Positions 25,568 through 33,992 of a stretch of DNA of 64,000 nucleotides are shown here, piece after piece. This DNA comes from Sorangium cellulosum So ce56 (GTDB lineage Bacteria; Myxococcota_A; Polyangia; Polyangiales; Polyangiaceae): NCBI RefSeq assembly GCF_000067165.1, contig NC_010162.1:10404501-10468500 (forward strand). Direction: 5' to 3'. Numbering within the stretch: position 1 is the first letter of the stretch; every line of letters begins with the position of its first letter. A program made the position numbers and the translations under genes. Under the pieces are notes generated by a model that saw nothing but the letters and a program-made list of their open reading frames with translations, was not told the DNA's origin and searched no databases.

Positions 25568-25730
25568 CCAGCCTGTCGGTCACCGGCCTGTTGCCGTTTC
25601 TCTCGAGCAGGATCTTCAGCTCGTAGGAGGTCGGAGCTCCGGCCGTGACGCCGCGCACCGCCGGGGCCGCCTGCGCTACGCGGGGTCGAGGCTGGGCCGG
25701 GCGGCTGGGCGCTCCGGGTCGCATCGCACG

Positions 25731-25771
25731 TGCTAAGAAATTAGCATGCGATGCTTGCTAAATTCTTAGCA
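25731..25771. promoter_or_regulatory. Two BlaI/MecI-type operators upstream of the BlaI gene
   Basis: Two near-identical palindromes are TGCTAAGAAATTAGCA at 25731-25746 and TGCTAAATTCTTAGCA at 25756-25771, with centres 25 bases apart. Each has TGCTAA and TTAGCA arms, and the spacer sequences are roughly reverse complements of each other. They end 11 bases before the BlaI-like start, the expected place for autoregulation by a BlaI dimer on each site. The known BlaI/MecI sites are TACA/TGTA-centred, so this is a variant, inferred from position and symmetry. Confidence 0.75.
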
Positions 25772-25782
25772 CCAGGCTACGG

Positions 25783-26172
25783 ATGGACGTCATGCCGAAG
25801 CCGCCGCTCACGCGTCGAGAGCGCGAGATCATGGACATTTTGTACCGCCTGCGGCGCGCGACCGCGCACGAGGTGAAGGACAACCTCGAGGATCCGCCGA
25901 GCTACTCCGCGGTCCGCGCGCTGCTGCGCCTGCTGGAGGAGCGCGGGCACGTGAAGCACGTGGAGGAAGGGCAACGCTACGTCTACACGCCGGTCGCGGC
26001 CCCGAGCGAGGCTCGCAGGAGCGCGCTGGCGCAGGTCGTGCGGACGTTCTTTGGAGGCTCGGTCGAGCAAGCGGTCACCGCGCTGGTCGACACGTCGAAG
26101 TCCAAGCTATCGCGGGAAGAGCTGGATCGCATCGCTCAGGTGATCGAGCGCGCCAAGAAAGAAGGGGGTTGA
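25783..26172 (+). CDS. BlaI/MecI family transcriptional repressor
   Basis: The 129-residue product has the BlaI winged helix: LTRREREIMDILYRLRRATA, HEVKDNLEDPPSYSAVRALL, LLEERGHVKHVEEGQRYVYT. A short helical dimer domain follows (ALAQVVRTFFGGSVEQAVTA; SREELDRIAQVIERA). In this family the repressor is cut by a membrane peptidase after a cell-wall signal. The next gene starts one base after its stop and encodes such a peptidase fused to a transpeptidase domain. ATG 25783 or ATG 25792 could start it; no strong ribosome site is seen, so translation may begin near the RNA 5' end. Confidence 0.88.
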   Translation: MDVMPKPPLTRREREIMDILYRLRRATAHEVKDNLEDPPSYSAVRALLRLLEERGHVKHVEEGQRYVYTPVAAPSEARRSALAQVVRTFFGGSVEQAVTALVDTSKSKLSREELDRIAQVIERAKKEGG

Positions 26173-26173
26173 G

Positions 26174-28354
26174 ATGAACCCGATCGAGATGAGCCCGCTG
26201 CCGTTCCTCGTCGATGCCGCGCGGGGCGCCGTGCTCCTCGGGCTCGCCCTCGCGGTGATGCCGCTGCTCCGCCGCGCGCCGGCCTCCACGCGCCGGCTCG
26301 TGCTGGTGCTCGGGCTCGCGGCCGCGGCGCTGGTGCCGGTCGCCTCGCGGCTCGTTCCGGCGTGGCGCGTGCTGCCAGTGGCCGAGCTTGGCGTCGCGGA
26401 CGCGGGTAGACCATTCGCCGAGCCCATCGGGGATGCCATTGCCCCGCCCTCCGTCGAGCCTGTCTCCCATGCCGTAATGCAGGCTCCGTTCACGCCTGTC
26501 GCGCCGGCAAAACAGTCCTTTCCGTGGGGCCCGGTGCTCCTTGCCGTGTGGGCGCTCGGGGCATTTGCGGTGCTCGCTCGCCTCGCCCATGGCCTCGCCA
26601 AGGCGCGTGGGATCGCCCGGCGCGCAACCCCGCTCTCGTTTCCCGGGATCACGGCGACCCTCGGCGAAGCGCGCATGAACGCCCGCGTGTGCGTCAGCTC
26701 CGAGATCGATGTGCCGGCGGTGACCGGGGTCTTTTCGGCGGTGGTGCTGGTGCCGCGGGAGGCGCTCGAGTGGAGCCAGGCGCGCTGGCGGGCCGTGCTG
26801 TTGCACGAGCTGGCGCACGTTCGGCAGCGCGATTGTCTTGCGCAGATCGTGGGGCAGCTCGCCTGTGCAATGCACTGGTTCAACCCGCTTGTGTGGCTCG
26901 CGGCGCGCAGGCTTCGCATGGAGCGCGAGCTCTCGGCGGACGAGCGGGTCCTGGCGAGCGGGGCCCGGCCGACCGAATATGCCGAGCACCTGCTGGCCAT
27001 CGCGACGAGCGCCGCGCGGCTCCGTGAGGTGCCGGGCGGAGCGCTCGGAATGGCGGAGCCCTCGCAGCTCTTGGCGCGGGTCGAGGCCATCGTGCGACCG
27101 CGGGCGGGGTCTCTGCGCACGTCGGCGGCGCGGGGCGTTGCAATCACCACGTCGGCCGCGGCGCTGCTCGGGGTGGTGGCGTGCGTCACCGCCGGCAAGG
27201 AAGGACCTGCCGCGGCTGTGGCGGCCAATCCGGCCAATCCGTCCGGGAAGTCGGCGCCGGTCGCTCCTGCACCGGCGGACTCGTCCGTTCCGACCTCCAC
27301 CTCCGCCGTTGCTGGCTCCACGCCGGCCTCTCTGGCCCACCTGACCGCGGAGGTCGCCTCTGTACTGGGCGCCCCGGCCGATCGCCTGGAGCTCACGATC
27401 GATCGCGACATCCAGGCGATCGTCGAGGAAGAGATGAAGCGGATGGAGGACGAATGGCGCCCTGTCGCCGCCACGGCGATCGTGCTCGATCCAAGGACCG
27501 GCGAGGTCCTGGCCATCCATGATCCGAGCACCGCCGCGGCGCCGCGCGTCAGCGGCTCGACCATCAAGTCGCTCACCATCGCGGCCGCGCTCGACGAGGG
27601 GGCCATCGCGGTGACCGACCGGTTCTTCTGCGACAAGGGCGCGCGGAGCTATGGCAAGGAAGTCCTCCGCGACGCGAGCCCGAACGAGTGGCTCGACGTG
27701 CCGCAGATCCTCGTGCGCTCGTCGAACATCGGGGCCTCGCGGATCTTCGACAAGCTGGGCGGCGCGGCGCTCGGGCGCTGGCTCCGGCGCTTTCATTTCG
27801 GCGAGGCGATGCGCATCCAGCTCCGCGGCGCGCCGGTCGGCGAGATCCCTCCGGTCATCGCGGACGGCTCGCTCCTCGGCGTGTTCCTGGCATCGGGCCA
27901 TGGCGGCGCGATGGCCAGCCCGCTGCAGATGGCCGCCGCGTATGCCGCGATCGCCAATGACGGCGTGTTCAATGCGCCGACGCTCGCCCGGCGCGCGCGG
28001 GGCGCGGACGGCGGCGTCCGCTTCGAGCACCACCCGGAGAACGAGCGCCTGCTCCGCCCGGAGACGGCGCGGGCGGTGATGGGCATGCTGGAGCGCGCCG
28101 TGAGCGACGAGCAGGCGACGGGCAAAGCGGCGCGTGTGCAAGGCGTGCGGGTCGCCGGAAAGACCGGCACCACGGACGAGCGATCGGCGGCGGGCGAGCC
28201 GCGCAATTACGCGAGCTTCATCGGGGTCGCGCCGGCCGAGCAGCCGCGCTTCGTCATCCTCGTCGGCGCGGTGGTCACCGCGGAGGACGCGACGGGCGGC
28301 AAGGTGGCGGGGCCGGTGTTCGCGCGCATCGCCGCGCGGGCGCTCGGGCGCTGA
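26174..28354 (+). CDS. BlaR1-like M56 metallopeptidase fused to a penicillin-binding transpeptidase domain
   Basis: The 726-residue product starts one base after the BlaI stop. The N-terminal half is M56: TM helices near residues 15-65 and 118-140, the zinc motif HELAH at 211-215, HWFNPLVWLAARRLRME, and the ligand region RELSADERVL. A TM helix near 320-340 leads to a Pro/Ala-rich linker (to ~395). The C-terminal part is an FtsI/PBP-type transpeptidase: S462-T-I-K465, S516-S-N518 and K663-TGT666. Classic BlaR1/MecR1 carry a class D beta-lactamase-like sensor there; this one has a class B PBP-like domain with all three motifs intact. It may sense beta-lactams or lipid-linked wall material and trigger BlaI cleavage. 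Confidence 0.85.
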   Translation: MNPIEMSPLPFLVDAARGAVLLGLALAVMPLLRRAPASTRRLVLVLGLAAAALVPVASRLVPAWRVLPVAELGVADAGRPFAEPIGDAIAPPSVEPVSHAVMQAPFTPVAPAKQSFPWGPVLLAVWALGAFAVLARLAHGLAKARGIARRATPLSFPGITATLGEARMNARVCVSSEIDVPAVTGVFSAVVLVPREALEWSQARWRAVLLHELAHVRQRDCLAQIVGQLACAMHWFNPLVWLAARRLRMERELSADERVLASGARPTEYAEHLLAIATSAARLREVPGGALGMAEPSQLLARVEAIVRPRAGSLRTSAARGVAITTSAAALLGVVACVTAGKEGPAAAVAANPANPSGKSAPVAPAPADSSVPTSTSAVAGSTPASLAHLTAEVASVLGAPADRLELTIDRDIQAIVEEEMKRMEDEWRPVAATAIVLDPRTGEVLAIHDPSTAAAPRVSGSTIKSLTIAAALDEGAIAVTDRFFCDKGARSYGKEVLRDASPNEWLDVPQILVRSSNIGASRIFDKLGGAALGRWLRRFHFGEAMRIQLRGAPVGEIPPVIADGSLLGVFLASGHGGAMASPLQMAAAYAAIANDGVFNAPTLARRARGADGGVRFEHHPENERLLRPETARAVMGMLERAVSDEQATGKAARVQGVRVAGKTGTTDERSAAGEPRNYASFIGVAPAEQPRFVILVGAVVTAEDATGGKVAGPVFARIAARALGR

Positions 28355-28664
28355 TTGGTGTTGCAAAGGTCCCGGGTGCGGCCGCTCTCCGGTTGCCGGT
28401 GCCAAGGTTCCGGGTGACGGATCCGAGGTGACCCGGAGCGAGCACGAGCTTGCCGGTCCCCTACATCCACCTCGCCCACATCGACCGGGATCCACGCTGG
28501 GCCGTCCCGAACGATTCCGGCGTGATCTTGCAGAAGCACAGCATCGCCGATCCGGAGAATTCGGGGCTGGCTACCACCTCCAGGCGCGCTGCGCGTTGTC
28601 TGGCTGCTCGTCATGTCGGCGGGCCCGACGAGGAGGTAGCGCCGAGGTCAGCCTGATACGAGCC
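28355..28664. other. Intergenic region between convergent genes, no gene seen
   Basis: About 310 bases follow the BlaR-PBP stop and precede the minus-strand methyltransferase stop. Two similar stretches (CAAAGGTCCCGGGTGCGG near 28364 and CAAGGTTCCGGGTGACGG near 28403) form an imperfect direct repeat. A plus-strand frame at 28450-28656 has no recognisable motif and is not called. Confidence 0.45.
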
Positions 28665-29633
28665 TCATTTGCGTCGCGCGGCGATCCCGATCGCCCAGGG
28701 CGCCCCCTGCTCTTCCCAGAGCGCCTCGCAGCGCTCGATCGCGAAGCCGGCCTCCGGGAGCAGTTGCTTGAGGTCGGCCATGGAGAAATAGACCCGCCGG
28801 GAGAGCCGCCTGAGCACGGGGATCCGCTGCCAGTCCGCGTAGAGCAGGACCGCGCCGCCCAGGCGCTCGCGCATCAGGTGAATGCGACGAATGGGATCGC
28901 CCAGCCTCCATTTGTAGCGCCAGAACCCCTCGCCTTCCACGCTGGCGATGAGCTGACCGCCGGGCTGGATGACGCGCGCGAGTTCCCGGAGCGACGCGCG
29001 CACCGGCAGGTGATTCAGGGTGACGAAGGAGAGCCCGTGCGTGAACTCGCCATCGCCGAAGGGCAGGCGTACAGCGTTCGCGCACCACCACTCCGGCTCC
29101 CGCGCCGACAGCGGCCCGCTCTTGCTGAGCGCTGCGACGTGGAGCGCGAACAGATCATTGTCGACGCCGACCGCGCGGAGCGGCCGCCGCGCCGCGACGC
29201 TCCGCAGGATGTGCCCCATAGAGCAGCCCACGTCGAGCACGCGGCTGTTCGCGTCGATGGTGGCGTGCTGGTGGAGGAACCGCACCGTCTCGCTCGTCCT
29301 GTCCGCGCCGATCGTGCGGGACAGCACATCGAGCGCGTTGCTCCCATCCCAGGTCAGCCGCGGACGATCACTGGCCGTGATCCAGCCGTACGCGCGCAGA
29401 TCGTCATGGAAGCAGATCTCCGCGCGCCGCTTCTGCCCGGGGTACTTTTTGAGCCAGCTGAGCGTGGCCTGGACCCCGACCGCGTCGCGCATGGCCCAGC
29501 CCGCGGCGGCGGCCACCGCGGCGTCATCGCCAGCCACGCCCCTCAGCTCGCGCGTGGTGTTCGGTTTGTGAACGTACCTGACGGCCTGGACATCCGCTTG
29601 CCCAACCCGTATCGCACAATTCTCATTGCTCAT
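28665..29633 (-). CDS. Class I SAM-dependent methyltransferase (UbiE/Methyltransf_11 type)
   Basis: The product has 322 residues from the ATG at 29633 (MSNENCAIRVGQADVQAVRY); an upstream in-frame extension is not protein-like. The SAM site is SRVLDVGCSMGHILRSVAAR near residue 155, followed by AVGVDNDLFALH, the motif II acidic residue, and LPFGDGEFTHGLSFVTLNHL, the usual post-motif. The first 130 residues include GWITASDRPRLTWDGSNALDV and may bind the substrate. It is cytosolic. No pathway genes are adjacent, so the methyl acceptor is unknown. Confidence 0.78.
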   Translation of the reverse strand: MSNENCAIRVGQADVQAVRYVHKPNTTRELRGVAGDDAAVAAAAGWAMRDAVGVQATLSWLKKYPGQKRRAEICFHDDLRAYGWITASDRPRLTWDGSNALDVLSRTIGADRTSETVRFLHQHATIDANSRVLDVGCSMGHILRSVAARRPLRAVGVDNDLFALHVAALSKSGPLSAREPEWWCANAVRLPFGDGEFTHGLSFVTLNHLPVRASLRELARVIQPGGQLIASVEGEGFWRYKWRLGDPIRRIHLMRERLGGAVLLYADWQRIPVLRRLSRRVYFSMADLKQLLPEAGFAIERCEALWEEQGAPWAIGIAARRK

Positions 29634-30111
29634 TGATGTACCCCCGGCACGCCTGTGCGGTCTGTATCGCACTGCGACGCGCCCCCCGCCAGACTGCCCC
29701 TCCCCCCGAGAAGCCCACATCCGACGTTCCGAGGAATAGCTGTCATACCCAACGGCATGACGCAAATCACCCTCGACAGGCTTGATATTGACGCCCGTGG
29801 CGGTCGAAAATTGTTATGATTTGACCGTCGGTGACGCTCGGGAGCGCTCGGGAGCACGTCCATCACGCATCTCGCGCGTTTTGAGGAGCGTCCCGTTTTC
29901 GACGGCGACGGCCGATTGTTTGCGGGACGAAGGCGCGCCGCGCGGACGCCCTCGGCGTTCCGGGAGCTCGTCATCACCGCGCTCCGCGACGGCCCGCGCG
30001 CGCGGCGGCGCGGCGGAGGGCACCAGGAAGAAGCCCGGTGGACCTCGAGATTCCAGGCCTACGTCCAGCTCACCAGCAAGGCGATGATGCGGGTGCTCGG
30101 AAGGCCGCGGG
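29634..30111. other. Intergenic, no gene seen
   Basis: About 480 bases lie between a methyltransferase start and a lipoprotein stop, both on the minus strand. The part just before the methyltransferase start is relatively AT-rich (around 29760-29830) and likely holds its promoter. Frames here are Arg-rich shadows with no motif. Confidence 0.5.
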
Positions 30112-31077
30112 TCACCGGCAGGGCCACCGGCCGCCGTCGAGGTCGAGCGGCATCTCCATGCTGTTGAAGCCCCAGGCGTTCGCCTGTTCGCAGAAGAGCG
30201 ACCTGTCGGTCATGTGACCGGAGAACGGATCGTCGTACTCCACCTCGAACACGGCCTTGCCGTTCGCCAGGAAGGTATCGACGAGGATCTCGCACTCTTC
30301 ATACTCGAAGCACTGCTCGTTCAGCGTCCAGTCGAAGTACGGCCACAGGTCCTCCGCCTGCTCGATGTCGCCCTTGAGCCCCACGGACATGCCCATCGAG
30401 TGGGCGAGATCCGCGATGAACACGTTGTAGGCGATCTGGTCTTCATAGCGGAGGGGGAACCCGGAGTCGTTGGCGTAACCGTCGACCTCGTCGGGCTCGA
30501 TGGCGTCGAAGCCCTTGTCCTTGCAGACCTGGAACCGGGCCTGCATGATCGGCCCGAGGACATCGATCTGCCGGATGTCGAGCCAGAACGAGCCCTCCCA
30601 GTGGTAGTCCGGGTTGCCTTTGACCGACGCCGGGAAGTCGCCGGCGTCCGGCCGATAGTCCTCGAACGCGCCGACGTCGACGTAGCAGATGACCTTGGCG
30701 CCCTTCGCGTGCAGCGCGGCCACCGTCTCGGCCGGCGTGAACTCCCAGTCGAGGTCGTAGACCGTGGGAGGCGGCGACTCGATGGGCGCTCCCGTGGGAT
30801 CGACCAGGCCCATGTCCCTGGGGTCGTCCAGGTCCAGGGGATGGTCGATCATCCAGTGCCACGACGTCTCGAGCGCCGGGATCCAGACGCCGGGGCCCCC
30901 GCCGGCGGACGTCGATGAGGCGGACGCCGATGAGGTGGACGTCGACGCCGGCGTGCCCGAGCTGCCGGGCGAGCCCCCTGCCCCGCCCGGATCCACGCCG
31001 GCGTCGCCGCACGCGACGTGCGCTGCCGCGAGGACGACGATCAACGACTTGACCACCGCGGGCCACGATCGATTCAT
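30112..31077 (-). CDS. Lipoprotein with glycoside hydrolase GH114-like (endo-alpha-1,4-polygalactosaminidase) domain
   Basis: The product has 321 residues from the ATG at 31077, which has GGAGGAG upstream. The signal ends AAHVACGDAG, then a Ser/Thr/Gly linker. The TIM barrel shows the GH114/TM1410 marks: TVYDLDWEFTPAETVAALHA, KVICYVDVGAFEDYRPDAGDFP and FDAIEPDEVDGYAND, the likely acidic active-site pair. Family members cut galactosaminogalactan-like polymers; the target here is inferred only from the family. The start overlaps the GST stop by four bases (ATGA), so the two genes are coupled. Confidence 0.82.
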   Translation of the reverse strand: MNRSWPAVVKSLIVVLAAAHVACGDAGVDPGGAGGSPGSSGTPASTSTSSASASSTSAGGGPGVWIPALETSWHWMIDHPLDLDDPRDMGLVDPTGAPIESPPPTVYDLDWEFTPAETVAALHAKGAKVICYVDVGAFEDYRPDAGDFPASVKGNPDYHWEGSFWLDIRQIDVLGPIMQARFQVCKDKGFDAIEPDEVDGYANDSGFPLRYEDQIAYNVFIADLAHSMGMSVGLKGDIEQAEDLWPYFDWTLNEQCFEYEECEILVDTFLANGKAVFEVEYDDPFSGHMTDRSLFCEQANAWGFNSMEMPLDLDGGRWPCR

Positions 31078-31712
31078 GAGGGCGCTCCTCCGTCGCTCCG
31101 GAGCTCGCGGCACCTTGCGCGCGCGCGCTGGTACTCCGGCCGCGCGGCGATCCGCTCCTGGTAGGCGACGAGCTCGTCGGGCAGCGTCTTGCCGAGCGCG
31201 CCGCGATAGATTCCGATCGCGGTGCTCACGGAGATGTCGGCGAGCGTGAGGCCCTCGCCGGCGAGAAAAGGCATGTCGCCGAGCATGTCGGCCGTGAAGC
31301 GCAAGGCCTTCTCGACGCTCGCCTCGTGCGCGCGGACCGACCAGTTGCGCTTGTCCGCCTCCGGCGCGCCGAAATGTGCTGTCAGCAGCGCATTGACGGC
31401 TGCCCCGAGGGTCGCTTCGCCGAACACGGCCATTTGCAGCACGCGCGCGAGCGCCGGATCGCCCTTGCCGGGCAAGAGGGGCGTGGGCCCGTAGTGCTGC
31501 GCCACGTAGAGCATCATCGCGACAGACTCGTGGATTGCCACGCCGCCCTCATCCTCGAGGAACGGCACGGTGCCGAGCGGGTGCAGGGCGAGGTACGCTT
31601 CGCTCGGCGGAAACGAGACCATCTCGACCTGGTAGGGCACACCCATCTCCTCGCACTGCCACATCACGCGCAGGCCGCGGGCCCCGCGCGCGAAGTTGTA
31701 GACCTTGATCAT
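31074..31712 (-). CDS. Glutathione S-transferase
   Basis: The product has 212 residues from the ATG at 31712, with AAGGAGA upstream. The thioredoxin-like N-terminal domain reads MIKVYNFARGARGLRVMWQC, then HPLGTVPFLEDEGGVAIHES, the glutathione-binding P and ES motif. The helical C-terminal domain has FLAGEGLTLADISVSTAIGI, the N-capping box. It is cytosolic and detoxifies or conjugates electrophiles. Its stop overlaps the GH114-like lipoprotein start, and a DoxX-like gene lies ~95 bases upstream on the same strand, so all three may share a transcript. Confidence 0.88.
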   Translation of the reverse strand: MIKVYNFARGARGLRVMWQCEEMGVPYQVEMVSFPPSEAYLALHPLGTVPFLEDEGGVAIHESVAMMLYVAQHYGPTPLLPGKGDPALARVLQMAVFGEATLGAAVNALLTAHFGAPEADKRNWSVRAHEASVEKALRFTADMLGDMPFLAGEGLTLADISVSTAIGIYRGALGKTLPDELVAYQERIAARPEYQRARARCRELRSDGGAPS

Positions 31713-31809
31713 CGATGGTCTCCTTGCTCGCGATCCATGGTTCGAGAGGCGGGCAGGCCGCGGCCCGATCTGACCATGAAGGCGGGGAGGCGGGAAGCCC
31801 ATGTGAAGC

Positions 31810-32301
31810 TCATCGGTCGAGCGACGCCGGGCTCGCGAGCAGCGCGCGCGCGCGGCGGTCGCGCAGCCAGAGCCCCGCCCAGAGGAGCGCGGCGATGTAG
31901 ATCGGAAAGAGCGTGTGGCTGAAGAGCGGGCTCCCGACCCGCACGTGGATCGCGATCGCGCCGCCCAGGTAACCGGTCCACAGAACCGCGCCGAGCACCG
32001 CGGTGCGCGGGATCAGGTACGTCACCAGACAAGCGATCTGAAGGTAGCCCAGGGTGGGGACGAGGCTGGCCGGGAATCCGAGCTGGGCCGTGGCTGCGTC
32101 CGCGGGGAACAGCTGCAGCACCTTCACCGCGGCATCGAACGTCAAGAACAGCACGCCCAGCCCGCTCAGGACGCGTCCCGCCCACAGCGCTCGCCTGGAC
32201 GGCGCCGCGCCGGGGGCCGCGGCGCTGGTCGGCGCCTCGGCCCGGGGCCCGGTGGTGAGATCCTGGTCACGATGATGGATGCTGGTGGAGATCGCGGTCA
32301 T
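31810..32301 (-). CDS. DoxX-like membrane protein
   Basis: The product has 163 residues from the ATG at 32301, which has GGAGG seven bases upstream; an ATG eight codons earlier is less supported. Four TM helices span residues ~40-155: VLSGLGVLFLTFDAAVKVLQ, TLGYLQIACLVTYLIP, AVLGAVLWTGYLGGAIAIHV and TLFPIYIAALLWAGLWL. DoxX-like proteins are quinone-linked or of unknown function. It lies upstream of the GST gene on the same strand, a pairing that fits redox or electrophile stress. Confidence 0.78.
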   Translation of the reverse strand: MTAISTSIHHRDQDLTTGPRAEAPTSAAAPGAAPSRRALWAGRVLSGLGVLFLTFDAAVKVLQLFPADAATAQLGFPASLVPTLGYLQIACLVTYLIPRTAVLGAVLWTGYLGGAIAIHVRVGSPLFSHTLFPIYIAALLWAGLWLRDRRARALLASPASLDR

Positions 32302-32429
32302 GGGTGCCTCCGTGCTGGGATTCACCCCGTAGACCCCCGGCCCCGCCAGGAATCATCGGTCGCCGGAAAAAAATCGCCGCGCCGCCCCTGACCGGGCGCC
32401 CGGCCCGGTGGCCGCCCTCCGGCGCGGGG

Positions 32430-32655
32430 CGACACCGCGCGAACGCGGGCGCGCCGCTCGCCGCCCTCGGCACGAGCCCCGCCTTCGCCCGGTGGAGCGC
32501 CCGCACGGTCCGGCGCTGGTCTCCTTGACAAGATGGTGCAGCCGCCGGATACGCTAATTTTCCACGATACGTGGCGGCGATCGGGCACGACGGTTCGCAG
32601 CCTACATGCAAAAACGCGAGGATATGCCGCGCAGCACAGCTGATTGCGACGTTGG
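32430..32655 (+). promoter_or_regulatory. Promoter-like repeated element, copy 1
   Basis: TTGACA at 32525-32530 is followed after 17-19 bases by GATACGCTA, a fair sigma70-type pair. The stretch 32480-32575 matches 50440-50534 almost base for base, and 32585-32652 matches 50958-51027. A shorter match lies at 62658-62705. The downstream half also carries a short frame beginning MQKREDMPRSTADC. The TPR gene starts ~30 bases after the element. Copy 2 holds a ~420-base insertion in its middle that copy 1 lacks. The rest of the 32302-32682 gap shows no gene. Confidence 0.7.
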
Positions 32656-32682
32656 GCGACGGACGTAGACGCGGAGGATGCC

Positions 32683-33630
32683 ATGCGGACGGGATACGCT
32701 CGGCCCAAGGAGGGACAGGATCGACCGCGCTGGCGGGCCAAGCTACGCCACCGATACGATCGCGTTCGTCCGCCTCTGTCAGATCCACACGACCAACTCA
32801 ACGCCTGGATCGATGAGCGCGGATGGGAGAAACTCGGCACGGCGGAGCTAGAAGCGCTCGACCTTACCGCCTACCTGCGCAAAACTGCCCACATCGATCT
32901 TGCACCGACCGAGCGGCTTCGAAGGCTGGCCATCGCGCTGGAGTACCAGTTGACCCTGAGCGAGCAACCGCGAGGGTGGCTTGCCCTGGAACGGATCTAT
33001 ACTGCGGGGAGAGCGCTCGATCCGGATGATGCGGAGATCGAAGTCTCCCGAGCCGTCACGGCCGAACTCTGTGCGTCTTGCGTAGACGACCGCCCTGAAG
33101 TCCGACGCCGAATGATCTTCGCAGGCCGAACGGCGGCGGAGCGCGCCGTCCAGCTCCGACCGAACGACGCGGGCGCACAGGTTGCCCTCGGGATGCTCCA
33201 TTATTCGTTCCAATACGGCTCGATCGAGTCGGCGCTGGCCTGCTTCGAGGCTGCGGCCGTCCTCGACCCGAGCTCTGGCTGGGCCCGGTTGTACCGCGCG
33301 CACTGTCTGCACGATCTCGGCAGGTGGTCCGAGGCTGCCCAGGCCTACTTCGAAGTCGATCCGTCGTTCTTCGTCGGCCCCAACGCCTGGCGGTACGACT
33401 TGCTCCGGGAGCAACGCGCATGGTGCCTCCTGCAAGCGGGAGAGAGGGACCAGGCACTCGCGGAGTTTCTCGGCATCATGCAGCGGTACGAGCTTCAGCC
33501 CGGGCTCGCGAGATACCAACGTCTGAAAGAGCTGACGGCCGCTGCGGAAGGGCCACTTCAGACCGATTTATCGGACCGTCTCGCGCAGCTGCGCCGCAAG
33601 ATCGACGCTGACGAATCGGAGGACCAGTGA
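32683..33630 (+). CDS. TPR repeat protein
   Basis: The product has 315 residues from ATG 32683 behind GGAGGATGCC; 13 in-frame codons upstream are less likely. Residues ~60-290 are helical hairpins with TPR spacing: PRGWLALERIYTAGRALDPD, DAGAQVALGMLHYSFQYGSI, SALACFEAAAVLDPSSGWAR, LYRAHCLHDLGRWSEAAQAY. There is no signal peptide or TM segment, so it is cytosolic. Its stop overlaps the GTG of a small membrane protein, suggesting they work together. It lies directly behind the repeated promoter element also found before the GTPase and beta-propeller genes. The role is unknown. Confidence 0.65.
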   Translation: MRTGYARPKEGQDRPRWRAKLRHRYDRVRPPLSDPHDQLNAWIDERGWEKLGTAELEALDLTAYLRKTAHIDLAPTERLRRLAIALEYQLTLSEQPRGWLALERIYTAGRALDPDDAEIEVSRAVTAELCASCVDDRPEVRRRMIFAGRTAAERAVQLRPNDAGAQVALGMLHYSFQYGSIESALACFEAAAVLDPSSGWARLYRAHCLHDLGRWSEAAQAYFEVDPSFFVGPNAWRYDLLREQRAWCLLQAGERDQALAEFLGIMQRYELQPGLARYQRLKELTAAAEGPLQTDLSDRLAQLRRKIDADESEDQ

Positions 33631-33896
33631 ACCCGCACGGCAATTCTGACGTGCAGCGCGGCCCAACGGAACGGAGAAGCGCCAGTGCGGACTGTCGGAG
33701 CGTCGGTGGGATGACGTCCTCCGACGCACGATTCGCCGTGAGCGTGGGCGGAACGGGTCTGATCCTTGCCGGGGCCGCTTCCGCGGCGTTTGCGCTCGCA
33801 GGTGTCAAAGCTTACGGCAGGAAGGGCATCCTGGTTCCAGCACTCGTCGGATTGATGCTCAATGGTGCATTCATTGCCATGGCCGTGCTGGACTGA
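33627..33896 (+). CDS. Small membrane protein coupled to the TPR protein
   Basis: The 89-residue product starts at GTG 33627, which overlaps the TPR stop (GTGA) and has GGAGGACC upstream. An ATG at 33711 is an alternative. Two TM helices are clear: GTGLILAGAASAAFALAGVK and LVPALVGLMLNGAFIAMAV, with a basic loop GRKG between. The first 30 residues are polar. It is not a known family. The overlap with the TPR gene suggests the TPR protein may be held at the membrane by it; this is inference. Confidence 0.6.
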   Translation: MNPHGNSDVQRGPTERRSASADCRSVGGMTSSDARFAVSVGGTGLILAGAASAAFALAGVKAYGRKGILVPALVGLMLNGAFIAMAVLD

Positions 33897-33992
33897 CATG
33901 CCTCGACCTGCGAATAACCGTTTCGCGAACGCCGCTGGATTCTCCCCACGCGTACCGTGTCGAGCGAAGCTGCGGCAGGCAGGGACAGTTCC

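Noticed and set aside
26075..28495. 806-codon minus-strand frame
   Set aside because: Antisense to the BlaR-PBP fusion. Arg/His-rich with no domain.
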